From: Ga0077527 sp945862135
Lineage (GTDB): Bacteria; Pseudomonadota; Gammaproteobacteria; Burkholderiales; SG8-41
Reading direction: 5' to 3'
NCBI GenBank assembly: GCA_964203275.1
Contig: CAXNMF010000014.1
Coordinates: 1 to 64,000 of the forward strand
Length of the DNA: 64,000 nucleotides
Both the position numbers and the translations under genes were made by a program. The notes below the pieces were generated by a model that worked only from the letters and a program-made list of their open reading frames with translations, searched no databases and was not told the DNA's origin. Each line of letters begins with the position of its first letter. Within the stretch, counting starts at the first letter, position 1. Shown here one piece after another: positions 60,940-64,000 of this stretch.

Positions 60940-61836
60940 ATGAAAAGCAGAGGCGCGCAGTTCAAGGAACTCATCAACAACAAGAAGCAGATACTGATCC
61001 AGCCGGGTGTTTACGACGGCTACAGCGTGCGGTTGATTGAGCAGGCAGGATTCAAGACGGCGTCGATTTCCGGCGCCGGTGTGTCCGAAAGCCGCATGGG
61101 CTGGGCCGACCGCGGCGTGATGACTTTTGAAGAGAACCTCAACAACGCGCGGCGGCTCGCCGACTGCTCCGACCTGCTGCTGCGCGCCGATGCCGACACC
61201 GGTTACGGCAACGCGATGACCGTGCACTTCGTGGTGCGCGCATTTGAAAAAGCGGGCATGGCGGCGCTGATGATCGAGGACCAGGTCTGGCCCAAGCGTT
61301 GCGGCCACATGGCCGGCAAGGCGTGCATCCCCGCCGAAGAGATGGTGCAGAAGGTCAAGGCCGCGGTGGACGCGCGCCGCGACAACGATTTCGTCATCGT
61401 GTCGCGCACCGACGCCGCGGGCCCGCACGGCGTCGACGAGGCGATCCGCCGTCTGAATATGTATGCCGAAGCCGGCGCCGACGTGATGTACGCCGACGCG
61501 CTGCTGTCAAAGGAAGACATCGCCAAGGTTGCGAAAAACGTGCCGAAACCGTTAATCGTGAATATGGGCCTGGGCATGCGGCCGCGCAAGACCACGCCGC
61601 TAATGAGTCCGCAGCAGTTGCAGGACATCGGTGTTGCTGCGGTGAGTTACCCGCGGCTGCTGACCACCGCCGCGCTGCGCGGCATGATGAACGCGCTGGC
61701 GGTGTTCAAGGATGAAGTGGTCGGCCAGAACAAGGTGGTGGAACGCACCGACCTGCAGGTGGGCTTCGAGGAACTCAATGACCTGATGGGCATGAAGGTT
61801 CTCGATGAAATGGAAAAGAAATACAAGGGCGGGTAA
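60940..61836 (+). CDS. ICL/PEP mutase family lyase (2)
   Basis: A 298-residue paralogue of the divergent lyase. DADTGYGNA, QVWPKRCGHMAGK and SRTDAAGPHGVDEAI are present, so the catalytic Cys of the KRCGH motif is kept. ATG 60940 follows GGAGA by a few bases. It is co-directional with the regulator and with the LeuCD-like genes downstream; hairpin B2 separates it from them. The likely reaction is cleavage of a substituted malate to pyruvate plus a second acid. Confidence 0.9.
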   Translation: MKSRGAQFKELINNKKQILIQPGVYDGYSVRLIEQAGFKTASISGAGVSESRMGWADRGVMTFEENLNNARRLADCSDLLLRADADTGYGNAMTVHFVVRAFEKAGMAALMIEDQVWPKRCGHMAGKACIPAEEMVQKVKAAVDARRDNDFVIVSRTDAAGPHGVDEAIRRLNMYAEAGADVMYADALLSKEDIAKVAKNVPKPLIVNMGLGMRPRKTTPLMSPQQLQDIGVAAVSYPRLLTTAALRGMMNALAVFKDEVVGQNKVVERTDLQVGFEELNDLMGMKVLDEMEKKYKGG

Positions 61837-61847
61837 TCCCAAATTCT

Positions 61848-61988
61848 TTAACCGCCAAGACGCCAAGAGCGCCAAGGAAACCTGAAACATCATGTTCTCG
61901 CGCCGGGTGTTCATTGCCGCTGGCAAGACAGGCATTTCGAATTGATTTGATTTTGATCTTCTTGGCGCTCTTGGCGTCTTGGCGGTAA
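61848..61988 (+). repeat. Family B intergenic hairpin, copy B2
   Basis: Left arm 61848-61877 (ACCGCCAAGACGCCAAGAG, then CGCCAAGG) pairs with right arm 61961-61988 (CTTGGCGCTCTTGGCGTC then TTGGCGGTA). The loop is about 83 nt. It starts 11 nt after the lyase stop and ends 40 nt before the LeuC-like ATG. Confidence 0.88.
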
Positions 61989-62028
61989 AAGGGTTTGTAT
62001 CTTTTAGGCTCGTACAGGACATTGACTC

Positions 62029-63282
62029 ATGGGCATGACCATCGCAGAAAAAATCCTTGCGGCCAAAAGCGGCCGCAAGGCCGTGGTGCCGGGCGACGTG
62101 GTCACGGTGGATGTCGATACCGTGATCCTGTTCGACAACAATTTCCTGCCGACTAACTGGCGCGACATCCTCAAGGTGGCCGATCCTGAAAAGATCGTTG
62201 TCACGTTTGATCACCGTGTGCCGGCGCCGACGCAGCAGGCGGCTGCGGCACAGGTGACCGGACGCGCCTTCGTCAAGAAATTCGGCATCAAGCGCTTTCA
62301 TGATGTCGGCCACAACCAGGGCATCAGCCATCAGCTGGTGGCGGACTACGGTTATGCCTTGCCGGGCTCGGTATTGCTGTGCAGTGATTCGCACACCTGC
62401 AGTGCTGGGGTGTTCAACTGCCTTGCGCGCGGCGTCGGCGGTCCCGACATCATTTATGCCGCGATCAAAGGGCAGACCTGGTTCCGCTGCGGCGAAACCG
62501 TGCGTTATGAACTGACCGGAAAATTGCCGACGGCAGTCACCGCCAAGGACGCCTTTCTGCAGATTGCGGGTATTCACGGCGCGCACGCGACGATGAATGT
62601 CGAATACGGCGGCCCTGGCGTGGCGTCGCTGTCGATTAATGCGCGCAAGACGCTGACGGCAATGTCGGCAGAACTGTCTGCGGAGTTCGCGACCTTTGAG
62701 GCCGATGCTGCGCTGGAGGAATGGATGCGTACCCGCAATCCTGCGCCGTTCATTCCGGTCAGGCCGGATGCCGACGCGACATATCACGCAGTACGCAAAG
62801 TCGATTTGTCCGCGCTGGAGCCTTTGGTGGCGCTGCCCGACAGCGTAGTCAACAACTCGCAGCCGGTAGGGCAGGCCAAGGGCACGCGCATTGATCAGGC
62901 CTATATCGGTTCCTGTGCCAACGGCACCCAGGACGACATCGAACTCGCAGCGCTGGTGGTCAAGGGCCGGCGCGTGGCCTCTGGCGTGCGCTTCATCGTT
63001 ACCCCGGCGTCGCAGACCGTGTACCGCGACACCGTCGCAAGCGGCGCGATACAGACATTGCTCGAAGCGGGCGCGATGATTGCGCCACCGACCTGCGGCG
63101 CCTGCGGCGGCGGCCACATGGGCGTGCTTGGGCCAGATGAGGTCTGCATTACGTCGAGCACGCGCAACTTCAAGGGCCGCATGGGTGATCCGAGTTCCCA
63201 GGTGTGGATGGCATCGCCGGCGACAGTGGCGGCATCGGCGCTGACCGGATTCATTACCGATCCGCGGGAGTTTCTGCAATGA
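62029..63282 (+). CDS. LeuC-like aconitase-family hydro-lyase large subunit
   Basis: A 417-residue protein of the archaeal LeuC/homoaconitase type. The 4Fe-4S ligands are in LLCSDSHTCSAGVF (first Cys region), YIGSCANGTQDD and PTCGACGGGHMG. VTFDHRVPAPTQQAAAA is the usual N-terminal active-site loop. It should hydrate or isomerise a substituted maleate/malate with the small subunit at 63422. Proximity to two ICL-type lyases suggests dimethylmaleate- or citraconate-like chemistry rather than leucine synthesis. Confidence 0.9.
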   Translation: MGMTIAEKILAAKSGRKAVVPGDVVTVDVDTVILFDNNFLPTNWRDILKVADPEKIVVTFDHRVPAPTQQAAAAQVTGRAFVKKFGIKRFHDVGHNQGISHQLVADYGYALPGSVLLCSDSHTCSAGVFNCLARGVGGPDIIYAAIKGQTWFRCGETVRYELTGKLPTAVTAKDAFLQIAGIHGAHATMNVEYGGPGVASLSINARKTLTAMSAELSAEFATFEADAALEEWMRTRNPAPFIPVRPDADATYHAVRKVDLSALEPLVALPDSVVNNSQPVGQAKGTRIDQAYIGSCANGTQDDIELAALVVKGRRVASGVRFIVTPASQTVYRDTVASGAIQTLLEAGAMIAPPTCGACGGGHMGVLGPDEVCITSSTRNFKGRMGDPSSQVWMASPATVAASALTGFITDPREFLQ

Positions 63283-63293
63283 GGTCAAATTCG

Positions 63294-63397
63294 TTTACCG
63301 CCAAGGCGCCAAGAGCGCCAAGAAAAGCAAAATTCAATAAAAGAATTCGTGGTTTGCCTTTGATCTCCTTGGCGCTCTTGGCGTCTTGGCGGTTAAA
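63294..63397 (+). repeat. Family B intergenic hairpin, copy B3
   Basis: Left arm 63294-63322 (TTTACCGCCAAGGCGCCAAG then AGCGCCAAGA) pairs with right arm 63367-63397 (TTGGCGCTCTTGGCGTC then TTGGCGGTTAAA) around a loop of about 44 nt. It starts 11 nt after the LeuC-like stop and ends 24 nt before the LeuD-like ATG, splitting two subunits of one enzyme. Confidence 0.9.
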
Positions 63398-63421
63398 TGC
63401 TTTTGCTTTGACGGTGCAATC

Positions 63422-63922
63422 ATGAAATTCAAAGGACGCGTCTGGATCGTCGGCGACAACATCAACACCGACCTGATCCTGCCCAACAAGGCCTTCTATC
63501 TGACGCACGAGGAACAGACGCAGTACGTGTTTCATGCCAACCGTCCGGGCTGGGCGCAGCAGGTGCAGAAGGGCGACATCCTGATTGGCGGCAATAATTT
63601 CGGAATGGGTTCAAGCCGCGCCGCTGCGCGATCCCTGAAAAACCTCGGGCTGTCCTGTCTGATTACGGAATCGCTGAATGGATTGTTCCTGCGCAACTGT
63701 GTGAACTTTGCGTTCCCGGCGCTGGAGTGTCCCGGTGTTCATGCCGCATTCACTGAAGGCGAGGAAGCCGAGGTCGAATTCGAAACGGCGCAGGTACGCA
63801 ACGTGACGCGCAGCACTGCGTTGCAAGGCAAGCCCTTGCCTCAGCAGTTGATGGCGCTGGTGCAGGCCGGCGGCGTTTATCAGTTGCTGGAGCAGGAGGG
63901 GTTGATTGCCCCTAAAAATTAA
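63422..63922 (+). CDS. LeuD-like aconitase-family hydro-lyase small subunit
   Basis: A 166-residue swivel domain. VWIVGDNINTDLILPNKAFY has the conserved NTD, and IGGNNFGMGSSRAAARSLKN is the YLRD/GSSR-type active-site loop of LeuD/DmdB. ATG 63422 (MKFKGRVW) is preferred to an upstream in-frame start at 63386 that adds residues not seen in the family. It pairs with the large subunit; an AT-rich block follows the stop. Confidence 0.9.
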   Translation: MKFKGRVWIVGDNINTDLILPNKAFYLTHEEQTQYVFHANRPGWAQQVQKGDILIGGNNFGMGSSRAAARSLKNLGLSCLITESLNGLFLRNCVNFAFPALECPGVHAAFTEGEEAEVEFETAQVRNVTRSTALQGKPLPQQLMALVQAGGVYQLLEQEGLIAPKN

Positions 63923-63929
63923 TCAATAA

Positions 63930-63942
63930 AATCAATAACTTA
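63930..63942 (+). promoter_or_regulatory. IHF-consensus-like AT-rich site
   Basis: AATCAATAACTTA, exact WATCAANNNNTTR match, inside AATCAATAAAATCAAT as at 49646. It lies between the LeuD-like stop and the end of the next, convergent frame. Confidence 0.4.
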
Positions 63943-63943
63943 T

Positions 63944-64000
63944 TTATGCTGCTGCGGCAACCGGCTGTTGCTGATCCTCTTCGACCAGCGGTGCGTATTG
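63944..64000 (-). CDS. C-terminal fragment of an unidentified protein
   Basis: Only the last 18 codons are inside the window: QYAPLVEEDQQQPVAAAA, then TAA at 63946-63944. A frame open to the window edge with a convergent, AT-rich 3' flank supports a real gene end, but the protein cannot be named. Confidence 0.4.
   Translation of the reverse strand, partial: QYAPLVEEDQQQPVAAAA

Noticed and set aside
61600..63288. A 562-codon minus-strand frame opposite the LeuC-like gene
   Set aside because: It is the complement of a conserved Fe-S enzyme and hairpin B2; no domain recognised.
12535..63397. Families A and B as CRISPR arrays
   Set aside because: Repeated units are about 9 nt, adjacent, and arranged in inverted arms. 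There are no 28-37 nt repeats, spacers or cas genes.
62029..63922. leuCD of leucine biosynthesis
   Set aside because: The large subunit is the 417-residue archaeal/HacA type with CGACGG, not the bacterial leuC form, and no leuA or leuB is adjacent.

Overview
The window is chromosomal DNA from a GC-rich Gram-negative bacterium, most likely a betaproteobacterium near Burkholderiales. The evidence is gene order and gene content. The runs mlaFEDCB - ABC pair - ibaG - murA - hisGDCBHAFIE - tatABC - DegS-type protease - NIF3 and petABC - sspAB are characteristic betaproteobacterial neighbourhoods. There are also four orphan Bug/TctC-type solute receptors, a feature typical of this group. No phage, plasmid or insertion-sequence transposase gene is visible.

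Layout. 1-6.5 kb (minus strand): an MSHA-like pilus/type II secretion assembly cluster (sigma-54 response regulator, MshM-like ATPase with SPOR domain, MshL-like secretin, MshN-like TPR protein, start of an MshE-like ATPase). 6.5-14.8 kb: an orphan ABC ATPase, the Mla phospholipid-transport operon, a second ABC exporter, ibaG, murA and an orphan MlaF paralogue. 14.9-25.4 kb: the complete his operon, tatABC, a DegS/HtrA protease and NIF3. 25.4-32.8 kb: small accessory genes, a TctC receptor, the cytochrome bc1 operon, sspAB, a 3-hydroxyisobutyrate-dehydrogenase-like enzyme and tRNA-Thr(UGU). 33-37.6 kb: a four-gene Gld-like ABC system. 37.6-45.4 kb: accessory region with a lipoprotein, a TctC receptor coupled to a 63-residue protein, a DUF1254/DUF1214 protein, a HigBA-like toxin-antitoxin pair and three MFS transporters. 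45.4-58 kb: catabolic genes (2-hydroxyacid dehydrogenase, TPP enzyme, ADP-forming acyl-CoA synthetase, acyl-CoA dehydrogenase, SDR), transporters and a diguanylate cyclase. 58-64 kb: a carboxylic-acid module with a TctC receptor, two isocitrate-lyase/PEP-mutase-family lyases around a GntR regulator and its probable operator, and a LeuCD-type hydro-lyase.

The most distinctive non-coding feature is two families of long intergenic hairpins, A (ACAGAG units) and B (CGCCAAG units). They share one design: each arm is made of about three near-identical 9-nt units. All but one copy fill the gap between two co-oriented genes, starting within about 15 nt of one stop codon and ending 8-40 nt before the next start. 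A third hairpin type (C) has one copy. A recurrent AT-rich 13-mer matching the IHF consensus lies just after gene ends at six places.

Eight conserved genes (secretin, mshM, tatC, degS, NIF3, one tctC, the HigB-like toxin and possibly the tatC end) are broken by 1-2 nt indels, often in short homopolymers. I read these as probable sequence errors rather than gene decay, and annotate the full spans.
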